Origin: Akkermansia muciniphila
GTDB lineage: Bacteria; Verrucomicrobiota; Verrucomicrobiia; Limisphaerales; UBA9464
Reading direction: 5' to 3'
Length of the DNA stretch: 54,152 bases
NCBI GenBank assembly: GCA_945883815.1
Contig: CAMCYJ010000017.1
Span: 1-54,152 of the forward strand
The notes under the pieces are model-generated. The model had not been told where the DNA came from. It was given only the letters and a program-made list of their open reading frames with translations, and ran no database searches. Positions 21,862 to 30,020 of this stretch are shown piece after piece. Within the stretch, counting starts at the first letter, position 1; each line of letters begins with the position of its first letter. The translations under genes and the position numbers were made by a program.

Positions 21862-22338
21862 TTATGGGTATATACACTGGTTTGTGTAACCGGTTTCTCT
21901 AACCATGATTCTTGCCCCGTTAGCATCAAGTTTTAGAAACTCCCATCCGGCAGTTGGTACTCCGAGTTTGAATGAATTTGTTTCCCATGTTTTTACTGAT
22001 TGAACTCTGCCTTGTTGGTAGCTGTCTGCGTCATATGAGCATTTCGGCTCACAATCACACTGGGTATCGCCTGTTGTGCATTTTGTGCAAGGCTCGAAAA
22101 ATCCATTCTTTCGCTGGCACCCTATGATATTTCCTTGCTTGTCGTACACGGCTTCGCTGGAACCAAAACCGCACTTTTTGGTGTTTATTGTGGCTCCCTT
22201 GGTCTTTAGACCAGTTCCTGATGATCCCGCTATCAGTGTAAAGCCGGCTAGAACAAAGACTAGTAATAAAATAAGTCTCGAACTGGCTTGGCCTGATTGA
22301 TGATTGGCTGATTGAATGCTTTGTTTACGAGTATTCAT
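21862..22338 (-). CDS. Small Cys-rich exported protein of unknown function
   Basis: 158 residues from ATG 22338, the Met just before T-R-K-Q-S-I-Q; the frame is open upstream, but that part overlaps the preceding gene. A hydrophobic export segment (L-I-L-L-L-V-F-V-L-A-G-F-T-L-I-A-G-S) is followed by a mature part with eight cysteines, several clustered: P-C-T-K-C-T-T-G-D-T-Q-C-D-C-E-P-K-C. The even number and clustering suggest disulfides after export. The N-terminal mature K-T-K-G-A-T-I-N-T-K-K-C resembles short exported peptides of Bacteroidetes that travel with MauE-like proteins, but this is an impression only. The DNA is visibly AT-richer than its surroundings. Last gene before a terminator; 14 bp after the upstream gene. 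Confidence 0.65.
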   Translation of the reverse strand: MNTRKQSIQSANHQSGQASSRLILLLVFVLAGFTLIAGSSGTGLKTKGATINTKKCGFGSSEAVYDKQGNIIGCQRKNGFFEPCTKCTTGDTQCDCEPKCSYDADSYQQGRVQSVKTWETNSFKLGVPTAGWEFLKLDANGARIMVRETGYTNQCIYP

Positions 22339-22352
22339 TCTGTGTGTTTTGT

Positions 22353-23414
22353 TTATTTTTGAGGTTTTGATTTTTCTGAACGCGGACGGCTTAAACGCAT
22401 GATGAAGATGAGAATGATCCCCGATCCTACCAGCATAGTGATGGAGGCCAAAAGGGGGTGGCGGGTTGCTTTTTCTGCTTCTTTCCAAGCGGCAAGTGAC
22501 TCACTTTGCTTTCGCATAAATTCGGGGCCATCAGGCTTCGGCCAAAGCTCCCCAGACTTGAGACTGTAATTTAGGAATTCTCCATTCGGCATTCTAGCTC
22601 GTTGATCGATCACATCCAGAGATTTCATATTGATCTCGGGCATATAAGTGTTGCGTGCGCCTTCTGTGATTCGAGTCATTTCAAGGCGTACGCCAACCCA
22701 GGGTGTGACTTGGTCCCGTTGTTGAGGTTGGGTGAGCTTCTCCTGGAGTCCCGGGATCGCGGAGGTTCTAACAGACCATGTCGCTTCGACGAGTAATGGG
22801 ATTCCAGATGAAGGGTCGCGTTGAATGACTTTCATCTCCCCAACTTTCCATCCTTCTGGATACAAAGTGAGTGCGTTTGTGGAGGTTTTCGGGCCTGGCA
22901 GTACATAGGCAGTCATGCTGTTGGCGCCAAATGGGAACCTCGAATCGAATTGCCAAGACTGTGTGACTGCCTCTTTTTCCAAGCCCGTACTTTGCCCCAC
23001 CATGTCGACCAAAGGAATTTGGATATTAGGATTAAGCAATTGAGAGTAATTGCCAAACAATGCATAGAGTAATGGGCCCGGTCCAAAGCCTGCTTCTGGC
23101 ACTGAATCTGCCAAGCTCGCGCGTCCAAAGAGTTTTTGCCGATTGTTGTATCCTATAATTGCGGCAACGAATCCATTTTCTCCTCCCATTATAATATGTG
23201 GTCTCGATTCTCCTGCCGCTACTACTGTGTACGCAAATCCGCTTTTCCCGACGCTGGCCTTGAAGTTCCATTCTTTAAAAATGTACCCATTTGGGTTGGT
23301 TTCCCGGCAGATCCCTTCAATCTCCAAGCATGGTTCGGCCATGGTGTCACCGGGCGTGCACCACAACGCACAGACCAAGGAAAGGATCAGGGATCGTATT
23401 TGGATGAATTTCAT
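22353..23414 (-). CDS. Exported protein with C-terminal membrane anchor, unknown family
   Basis: 353 residues. Signal peptide 8-26 (S-L-V-C-A-L-W-C-T-P-G-D-T-M-A-E). The large exported domain, about 27-310, contains one cysteine pair close to the mature N terminus (P-C-L-E-I-E-G-I-C). A single transmembrane helix near 325-345 (L-L-A-S-I-T-M-L-V-G-S-G-I-I-L-I-F-I-M) is followed by a basic tail (R-L-S-R-P-R-S-E-K-S-K-P-Q-K), so the domain faces the periplasm. I do not recognise the fold. It sits between the MauE-like gene (3-bp gap) and the Cys-rich gene (14-bp gap), and base composition is AT-rich like the latter. Confidence 0.65.
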   Translation of the reverse strand: MKFIQIRSLILSLVCALWCTPGDTMAEPCLEIEGICRETNPNGYIFKEWNFKASVGKSGFAYTVVAAGESRPHIIMGGENGFVAAIIGYNNRQKLFGRASLADSVPEAGFGPGPLLYALFGNYSQLLNPNIQIPLVDMVGQSTGLEKEAVTQSWQFDSRFPFGANSMTAYVLPGPKTSTNALTLYPEGWKVGEMKVIQRDPSSGIPLLVEATWSVRTSAIPGLQEKLTQPQQRDQVTPWVGVRLEMTRITEGARNTYMPEINMKSLDVIDQRARMPNGEFLNYSLKSGELWPKPDGPEFMRKQSESLAAWKEAEKATRHPLLASITMLVGSGIILIFIMRLSRPRSEKSKPQK

Positions 23415-23417
23415 GGG

Positions 23418-24008
23418 TCAGGGGAACCTCGGGGGTGCGTTGTCCGGAGGAAGTTTGCCGGTGCGCACCCCGAAGAGAATGGCCATTGAGCCCGTGATTG
23501 CGGCACCGATGATCGACCAAGCGATCCGGTTGGAGGCTTCAGCGGACAGTCCCGTGACAGAGGAGTGACCCAGGCAACTGCAGGTGGCTTTACCTGCGAA
23601 ATCCAGTCCGGCACGGTAGGACAAGAAGGCGAGCCCCAACCCCATCAGTGTCAACGCATTGAATCGGGGCCCCATGTTCGCCATCAGCGATACCGCCACC
23701 GTGGTCTCAAGACCGATGGCAAGCCATTGGATCGTTCCACTTCGGATGAAGGCGAAGACCGGATCGGCCGAGTCGGCCGAGGTGGGGTGGGCGTTCAGGG
23801 AGATCCCTTTGGCCGTGGCTGCGGCAATCAGAACACAGGCCATTAGGACGAAGTAGACCCGCGATCCTAGGTGCCCTATCAGCTCATACCCCCCCCCTGC
23901 AGCGCGCGTGCCGGAGGCTGCTCTGCTGGGGATGGGGTACCAGAAGTGTGAGAGTCGGGAGGTCTCATTTCGGCTTGGTTGGACGAAATAAGACGATCGT
24001 GAACCCAC
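23418..24008 (-). CDS. MauE/DoxX-like membrane protein with CxC motif
   Basis: Up to 196 residues with four predicted transmembrane helices: V-Y-F-V-L-M-A-C-V-L-I-A-A, I-Q-W-L-A-I-G-L-E-T-T-V-A-V, A-L-T-L-M-G-L-G-L-A-F-L-S and S-I-I-G-A-A-I-T-G-S-M-A-I-L-F. The motif C-S-C-L-G-H (position about 142) resembles the CxC motif of MauE-like proteins, which support disulfide formation in exported partners. The start is uncertain: only the ATG at 24008 gives a complete first helix, and the frame from it passes through a run of nine G (23889-23897); one G more or fewer would bring an early stop. A paralogue with the same layout (A-C-K-C-M-G) lies at 39675-40196. Confidence 0.6.
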   Translation of the reverse strand: MGSRSSYFVQPSRNETSRLSHFWYPIPSRAASGTRAAGGGYELIGHLGSRVYFVLMACVLIAAATAKGISLNAHPTSADSADPVFAFIRSGTIQWLAIGLETTVAVSLMANMGPRFNALTLMGLGLAFLSYRAGLDFAGKATCSCLGHSSVTGLSAEASNRIAWSIIGAAITGSMAILFGVRTGKLPPDNAPPRFP

Positions 24009-24039
24009 AAGTCAATCGTTGAAATAAGGTTTTATATAC

Positions 24040-25944
24040 TTACTTCCAGGAGACTGTGTGAAGTCGATACCCGCTGAGTGGCGCATCCAGTGTTTCCGGG
24101 GGGCCAAATGCCAGAAAGAGAACTTGAGGTTGCGCTTTTTTCTGGGGCTTTCGAACCTCGAATTGAAGGCGAATGCGTCCCTCCGGCAGTCGGGTCAGCG
24201 AGGTCACTGGCAACAGGTCCCGGTCCAATTTCGCCCGGACCCACGGGTTTTCGTGGGGCGTCGACACTGGCGGTTGAACGTCCACCTGAATGAATTGGGG
24301 GTCATCGACGAACAGGATGACCACGGAGGCGGTATCTCCCGTGACCTTGTTCCAACCCACTCCGTTGTGGGGGATTCCATCCCATGGGACATGAAAAGGT
24401 GGCATGCCGTCGGGTGACACCGAGCCGATGGGCATCGATCCGGTCGACAGACTAGTCACGTTCAGGAGGGGCGCGGTGTTGGAACGGTTGTTCCGCGAAA
24501 TCCATTGATCATATGCAAGGGATGGAGTTCGCAGGTAGTGGCTTTGGGTGATCACGCCTTCGAATGCGATCCAGAGGATGACTCCAGATCCAGCCAGGCG
24601 CAGTAGTATGGATTGGGCGCGAATTGGCTTGAGAGGGAGGTCAAAGCCAAGAATCAGCGCGGACAGGGCGGAGATGAACGCTGGTGCAAAATCGATCAAG
24701 TACCGCGATGAAATCACCCCGTTCCTCAAGTAGAACGTAAACAAGAGGATGCTCGGACAGAGGGACCAAGTCGCAGCAGTGACGGCACTGAGATGACGAG
24801 TCCTGTGCTGAGACTCGTTGGATGAACGCAGCCTAAAGGCGGATCGAACGGAGAACAACCCGCCGGCCACCATGCCCCCAAACCATAACCAGTCGTAGGT
24901 TCGCAGGTAGATTTCCCTCCAACGAGGCGTCGGAGATTGGGCCGAGAAGAAGTTCTCTCTGTAGAAGTCGTTTCCATTGAAATCCGGGCTTCCAAACAGC
25001 AGTCCAACGAGTTCGCGAGCGCTGCTCATCAGCGGCTCTTTCTCGAATGGATGATCGAAACGGGTGGCGTACATGGATCCGAAGAGGTGTTGGAGGTTCA
25101 GTTGGTGGCCGAACTCCATCGGATGCCCGAACCGGAGATGGTTTGTGGCCAGCACCAGAGATGGCCCAATTGCGAAGGCCGAGCCGATGGCGATGATTCC
25201 GCGGAGAGTGCGTGCCTTCGGCTGAACCAGGATTAGTGCGGCCACGGTTCCGACCCCATAGAAGAAAAGGGTTGGGCGTATTAGGGGGCCGAGTCCGGCA
25301 AACAAGGCAAGTAGCACCGCTCCGCGGTAGGTCGAAGAACGGAGGTGAGTCAGCAATCCGGCCAAAATACCGGTGCCGAAGAGGTATTCATAGGCAACGG
25401 CCTCCTCGTAAATATCAAACCGAGAGTTGCAGAGTTCCAAGAAGACCGGGCAGAGCAGAATTAGGCCCACGATGAGGCTATTTCGCCCATGAGATGCCTC
25501 GGATGTCTCGGAGGGATGTTTTGCGGGCGTCAGCAGGCTTAGCACGATGACCGCCCAAAGCGCCAAGGCGGCCGCGAAGGCGAGTCGGTCGGGAAACGCC
25601 TGAAATCCGCACACCCGGGCGATGGCTTCGAATGGAAGTCTCCAAATGGGCACGCCGAGGCCCCAGACCTGATGGACACCTCCTTCGGACCACGTGAGGT
25701 CGTGGGTGGTGTCTGTTGGCGAGCGACTCAAGGCAAGGGTGCCGCGCAGGAGGGAGTCCGTCTGACGACGGTAGTGAGCGGAAGGCGAGTACCATTGTCC
25801 CCAGCCGTCAATCAGGCCAGAGCTGAGAACCACCAGGAGCGCAAACGCGATTCCGCAGAGGGTTCGGATCCAGAACCATCGTTGGAGTAGGGGAGTCATC
25901 GTCGTCAAGGGATGCCCGGAACTCGCAGAAATTGGCAACTGCAT
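24040..25944 (-). CDS. Multi-pass membrane protein, GT-C glycosyltransferase-like
   Basis: 634 residues from ATG 25944, chosen for the clear Shine-Dalgarno GAGGT six bases upstream; ATG 25899 is an alternative. About ten transmembrane helices span residues 20-490. The first periplasmic loop has the form common to GT-C enzymes (Y-S-P-S-A-H-Y-R-R-Q-T-D-S-L-L-R). The C-terminal 150 residues form a beta-rich exported domain (V-V-I-L-F-V-D-D-P-Q-F-I-Q-V-D-V). The family is not one I can name. GT-C proteins transfer sugar from polyprenyl-phosphate donors, which would pair well with the DPM1-like enzyme nearby. First gene of the minus-strand cluster; the MauE-like gene follows after 31 bp. Confidence 0.55.
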   Translation of the reverse strand: MQLPISASSGHPLTTMTPLLQRWFWIRTLCGIAFALLVVLSSGLIDGWGQWYSPSAHYRRQTDSLLRGTLALSRSPTDTTHDLTWSEGGVHQVWGLGVPIWRLPFEAIARVCGFQAFPDRLAFAAALALWAVIVLSLLTPAKHPSETSEASHGRNSLIVGLILLCPVFLELCNSRFDIYEEAVAYEYLFGTGILAGLLTHLRSSTYRGAVLLALFAGLGPLIRPTLFFYGVGTVAALILVQPKARTLRGIIAIGSAFAIGPSLVLATNHLRFGHPMEFGHQLNLQHLFGSMYATRFDHPFEKEPLMSSARELVGLLFGSPDFNGNDFYRENFFSAQSPTPRWREIYLRTYDWLWFGGMVAGGLFSVRSAFRLRSSNESQHRTRHLSAVTAATWSLCPSILLFTFYLRNGVISSRYLIDFAPAFISALSALILGFDLPLKPIRAQSILLRLAGSGVILWIAFEGVITQSHYLRTPSLAYDQWISRNNRSNTAPLLNVTSLSTGSMPIGSVSPDGMPPFHVPWDGIPHNGVGWNKVTGDTASVVILFVDDPQFIQVDVQPPVSTPHENPWVRAKLDRDLLPVTSLTRLPEGRIRLQFEVRKPQKKAQPQVLFLAFGPPETLDAPLSGYRLHTVSWK

Positions 25945-26045
25945 ACTGACCTCGATGTCGCGCGACGCGCACGGAAGCTCAGGTCTCGACCCGTCCGCAC
26001 CTCGGTCGCCGTGGTGCCCACGCTGACGTCCGTCCAAGGCCTCCC

Positions 26046-27551
26046 TTAAGCGAGGTACTCGGCGACGTTCTCGGTGGTCGGGGCCTGACAGGCGCCAGCC
26101 ACCAGGGGTTCCTGGGGGTTGCGGAAGGAGAGCCCGGCGAAATCGAGGTAGTGGCTGAAGAGTTCGGTGTTCTGGAGGAATCCCTCAATGCGATCCGAGC
26201 CGGGCCCCATGGCCAGCACGGGCACGTAATCGGAGGTGTGATTGCCGCTGGTGAAGGCGATGCCGGTGTGGTTGGCCAATACCTGACCCAATGCGCAGGT
26301 GTCCGAGTTGAACGCGTCGAAGAGTGCGTAGCCCTTTTTCTTGAGGAACGGATCGAGCGTTTCCATCCGTCGGGTGCTGGCGGAATAACCGGTGGACTCC
26401 TGGAGGCGCGCGGCGGCTTGGGTCCGGTTCTCGGCGGTGCGCAGTCGGTTCAGGATCTCGCCGGCGGATTGCCGCACCTTCGTCAGGTTGTGGAAGGCGG
26501 CGTTGGTCTTTTCGTAGGTCTCGCCGAGTCCGTTGAGTCCAGGGTTGGCCGTGGCGTGATCGGTGGTGATGAGGATGAAGGTGTCGGGGTGGTCCTTCTG
26601 GAACTCGAGGCAGACTTCGATGGCTTGATCGAAGGCGATCATCTCGTGGATGGCCGCCGCGGCATCGTTGCTGTGGCAACCGTGGTCCACCCGGCCGCCT
26701 TCGACCTGAAGGATGAACCGTTCCTCATGGGTGAATCGTCGAAGCGCGGCCCGGGTCATCGCGGCCAGCGAAGGGGTGGGGGCGACTTTCGTCAGGCCTC
26801 CCTGCTGGTCCACGACGTAGGGGATGTGGCCTTCGGAAAACACGCCCAACCAACGCTGGTCGCGTGGTGCTGAGGCCAGATCGGAGGGCGTGCGGAGCAC
26901 GGCGTATTCGAGGCGGCGGAAGTCTCCGAGCAAATCGCGTTTGTCTTTGCGCTTGTCGGCCCGGAAGTGGTTGCTGGCACCGCCGAGGGCCAGGTCGATC
27001 CGTCGCTCGAGATACTGGGTGGCAATGTCATCACCGCTACCCCGGGCGTTGACGCAGGCGATGAATCCGGCCGGTGTGGCATGGGTGATTTCGGTGGTGG
27101 TCACCAAGCCCCGCTTCCAACCGGCTTGTCCGAGGAGTTCGTAAAGAGTGACCAACTTCTCCCCCTTGCTGGTCTGGTTGACCTTGCCGTTGGGAATGCG
27201 AACCCCGCTGCCCCAAGCGCAGGAAGAAGCCGACGAATCGGTGACCAGCGAGTTCTGCGACCGCACGTTCATGACCGCCTGCCGGGTCGAGGGTTGATCA
27301 ATGAGGCGAAACCAAGTGAGCGGACGCCCACGGACGTGTTCCAAATACTGGTTGGCGCAGGCGAGTATCCCGGAACTCATGCCGTCGACGACCATGTGGA
27401 TGATGCGTCGCGGTGTGCCCGAGGCCAGGGGGCGATTCTCGGTGTTGGATTTCCTCGGAGCATTGGCCGCTGCACCCAATGCAGTGGCGGTGAGCGCGGA
27501 GACGGCGGGGGCCGTCACGAGTGACTTGAGGAAGTGTCGCCGAGGGTTCAT
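26046..27551 (-). CDS. PhoA-type alkaline phosphatase with Tat leader
   Basis: 501 residues. N-terminal M-N-P-R-R-H-F-L-K-S-L is a twin-arginine type leader. Metal and active-site signatures follow: M-V-V-D-G-M-S-S-G (D56), V-T-D-S-S-A-S-S-C-A-W-G-S-G with the nucleophile Ser106, V-E-G-G-R-V-D-H-G-C-H and I-T-T-D-H-A-T-A-N-P-G, and F-T-S-G-N-H-T-S-D-Y-V-P-V. A periplasmic or surface phosphomonoesterase releasing phosphate is the family role. Its C-terminal 35 residues have a decayed duplicate at 20764-20906. Divergent from the OPT gene across 165 bp; no Pho box was recognised there. Confidence 0.9.
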   Translation of the reverse strand: MNPRRHFLKSLVTAPAVSALTATALGAAANAPRKSNTENRPLASGTPRRIIHMVVDGMSSGILACANQYLEHVRGRPLTWFRLIDQPSTRQAVMNVRSQNSLVTDSSASSCAWGSGVRIPNGKVNQTSKGEKLVTLYELLGQAGWKRGLVTTTEITHATPAGFIACVNARGSGDDIATQYLERRIDLALGGASNHFRADKRKDKRDLLGDFRRLEYAVLRTPSDLASAPRDQRWLGVFSEGHIPYVVDQQGGLTKVAPTPSLAAMTRAALRRFTHEERFILQVEGGRVDHGCHSNDAAAAIHEMIAFDQAIEVCLEFQKDHPDTFILITTDHATANPGLNGLGETYEKTNAAFHNLTKVRQSAGEILNRLRTAENRTQAAARLQESTGYSASTRRMETLDPFLKKKGYALFDAFNSDTCALGQVLANHTGIAFTSGNHTSDYVPVLAMGPGSDRIEGFLQNTELFSHYLDFAGLSFRNPQEPLVAGACQAPTTENVAEYLA

Positions 27552-27716
27552 TCAGGTCGTGCAGGTCGATTGATTCGTGATCAAAAGCCCGGTCAGCAAC
27601 TGGGGCAATCGATCAGTTCGGGGGGACGGTGACATTGTTGCGACGGTGATCCAGGGCATCCGTGGAGCCCGTGATGATCCTCTGGGAAAAACCGTCGTGG
27701 CGTGTACCCTGCGCCC

Positions 27717-29996
27717 ATGGCCCAGCCGAATCCTCCGTTCACGCCTTACATCCCTGCGGCCACCCGATTGCGCGAATTCACCGCCCGTTCCGTGATCGTG
27801 GGTTCGCTCTTGGGCATCATTTTCGGGGCTTCGTCGCTTTATTTGGCGCTCAAGGTGGGCCTCACGGTGAGTGCTTCCATTCCGGTCGCGGTCATCTCGG
27901 TCACGCTGTTTCGGTTGTGGGCCAAGCTGGGCGGGCGGGATGCCACCATTCTCGAACACAACATCGCTCAGACGGCGGGTTCCGCCGGTGAGTCGCTGGC
28001 CTTCGGGGCGGCGGTGACCATGCCGGCGATCCTCATCCTGGGCTTCGATCTCGAGGTGGGGCGAGTGCTGCTGGTGGCGGTGCTGGGCGGGCTTCTGGGG
28101 ATCTTGCTCATGATCCCGCTGCGCCGCCCGCTCATCGTCCAGCAGCATGGGGAGCTGAAATATCCCGAAGGCACGGCTTGCGCGGAAGTGCTCAAGGCGG
28201 GAGCCAATGACGAGTCGCGGGCTGCGGCGGATCCAGCCTATGCCCGCGAAGTGGCCGGGGCGGGCCTCCAGGCCAAGACCATCTTCGGCGGGTTTGCCTT
28301 GGGCCTGTTGTACAAGTTCGGCAACTCGGCGCTGAAGCTGTGGAAGGAGGCCCCGGAGAAGGTATTCGGAGCTCCGCTCAAAGGGGGATCGGTTTCGTGC
28401 GAGATCTCCCCTGAAATGGTGGGCGTAGGCTACATCATCGGCCCGCGGATCGCTGGGGTCATGGCGGCGGGCGGGGTCTTGAGCTACTTGGTGCTCATTC
28501 CGCTCATCCAGTACTTCGGAGGGGGATTGGCCAGTCCGTTGGCTCCCGGCAAGAAGCTCATCGCCGACTTGTCGCCCAACGGCATCCGCAGTGCGTACTT
28601 GCTCTACATTGGGGCCGGAGCCGTGGCGGCGGGTGGCCTGGTGAGTTTGCTGCGTTCCATGCCCACGTTGTGGCGGACGCTGCGTGCGGGTTTGGCGGAT
28701 TTGGCCGGAGCCCGCGAGGGAGGGGCTGGGGCTTCGGGCGATCGGCGTGATCGGGACCTGTCCCTGCGTTGGGTGGTCGGTGGGGTGTTTGTGCTGATGG
28801 CGGCCATCACACTGGCTCCGTCGCTGCGCATGAACCTTTTGGGCGCGGCGCTGATCCTGGTTCTGGGCTTCCTCTTCGTGACGGTCTCCTCACGGTTGAC
28901 GGGCGAAGTGGGTTCCAGCTCCAACCCCATCTCGGGCATGACCATCGCCACGCTCCTGCTCACGTGCCTGACCTTTGTGGCCGTCGGCTGGACGGGTTCG
29001 GCGCACTATGTGACCGCGCTCTCGGTGGGCGGCATCGTGTGCATCGCCTGCTCCAATGGCGGCACCACTTCGCAAGACTTGAAGACCGGGTTCCTCATCG
29101 GTGGCACACCTCGATATCAGCAATTGGCCATCTTGATCGGAGCCTTCGCTTCGGCTGTGGTGATGGGTTGGGTGCTGTTGGCCATGAACAATGCGGGGAC
29201 GATCCACGTGCGCGCCTCGGACGTCGCCCCGGGCCTGGTGGCCCCGGCCCAGGCGCTGGTCGACGCGCCGCGCGCCCATCTCGTCGGGCCGATGGCCGGA
29301 GTGGATGCCCAGGAATACCGAGTGTGGCATCAAACCGATACCAACGGCGTGGCACGGAAGTGGTTGGTCGATGATTCGGGCAAGGCCGTGTGGCTGGTGG
29401 ATCCCGCCATTACCGGAACCGAGACGAAGCTGCCTAGTGGGGCCACGGTCACCAAGTATGATGCGCCGAAAACCGTGCTGGTGAGCTACATCATCAAAGG
29501 TGTTCTCGATCGCAAGCTGCCCTGGGACTTGGTGCTCATCGGCGTGATGATTGCCTTGATGCTCGAACTCAGCGGGATTCCGTCTCTGGCCTTCGCGGTG
29601 GGCGTTTATTTGCCCATCTCCACCTCGCTGGGCATTTTTGTCGGCGGGTGTGTGCGGTGGTGGGTGGATCGCGCCACGCACGCCCGGGGGCATTCGGCGG
29701 GATTGAGCCCCGCTGAAATCATCGCCGAGAGCGATCGCTCACCCGGGGTCTTGATGGCCAGTGGGTACATTGCCGGCGGCAGCATTGCGGGCATCGGTGT
29801 GGCGATTAGTCAGGGTGTGACCACCGGCTTCAACGAGTCGGTCGAGAAGTGGATGACCGCCCACAATCCGTTCTTCGAAGGACCTGCTTCCGACGCTCTC
29901 TCACTGCTGCCCTTCGCCGTGCTGGTGGTGCTGCTGTTCCTCGCCGGTAAGTCCGGAGATCGGCAGCAAAAAGCCGCTGCAGGAAAGAATTCCTGA
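27717..29996 (+). CDS. OPT family oligopeptide transporter
   Basis: 759 residues from ATG 27717 (an in-frame GTG at 27702 would add five). Some 14-16 hydrophobic segments cover the length. The start R-E-F-T-A-R-S-V-I-V-G-S-L-L-G and the stretch E-H-N-I-A-Q-T-A-G-S-A-G-E-S-L-A-F-G are the N-terminal signature of bacterial OPT proteins, and G-E-L-K-Y-P-E-G-T-A-C-A-E-V-L-K is another conserved block. Proton-coupled uptake of peptides or metal chelates across the inner membrane is the family function. A soluble insert (about 500-590: D-A-P-R-A-H-L to T-V-T-K-Y-D-A-P-K) lies between helices, a feature I do not recall as universal. It converges on the aldehyde dehydrogenase gene with only 24 bp between stops. 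Confidence 0.9.
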   Translation: MAQPNPPFTPYIPAATRLREFTARSVIVGSLLGIIFGASSLYLALKVGLTVSASIPVAVISVTLFRLWAKLGGRDATILEHNIAQTAGSAGESLAFGAAVTMPAILILGFDLEVGRVLLVAVLGGLLGILLMIPLRRPLIVQQHGELKYPEGTACAEVLKAGANDESRAAADPAYAREVAGAGLQAKTIFGGFALGLLYKFGNSALKLWKEAPEKVFGAPLKGGSVSCEISPEMVGVGYIIGPRIAGVMAAGGVLSYLVLIPLIQYFGGGLASPLAPGKKLIADLSPNGIRSAYLLYIGAGAVAAGGLVSLLRSMPTLWRTLRAGLADLAGAREGGAGASGDRRDRDLSLRWVVGGVFVLMAAITLAPSLRMNLLGAALILVLGFLFVTVSSRLTGEVGSSSNPISGMTIATLLLTCLTFVAVGWTGSAHYVTALSVGGIVCIACSNGGTTSQDLKTGFLIGGTPRYQQLAILIGAFASAVVMGWVLLAMNNAGTIHVRASDVAPGLVAPAQALVDAPRAHLVGPMAGVDAQEYRVWHQTDTNGVARKWLVDDSGKAVWLVDPAITGTETKLPSGATVTKYDAPKTVLVSYIIKGVLDRKLPWDLVLIGVMIALMLELSGIPSLAFAVGVYLPISTSLGIFVGGCVRWWVDRATHARGHSAGLSPAEIIAESDRSPGVLMASGYIAGGSIAGIGVAISQGVTTGFNESVEKWMTAHNPFFEGPASDALSLLPFAVLVVLLFLAGKSGDRQQKAAAGKNS

Positions 29997-30020
29997 GCGG
30001 CTTCGCCGGCTCCGAATTTG

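Noticed and set aside
21862-24008. The cassette considered as a classical bacteriocin operon
   Set aside because: No leader with double-Gly, no modification enzyme and no dedicated transporter with peptidase domain are present.
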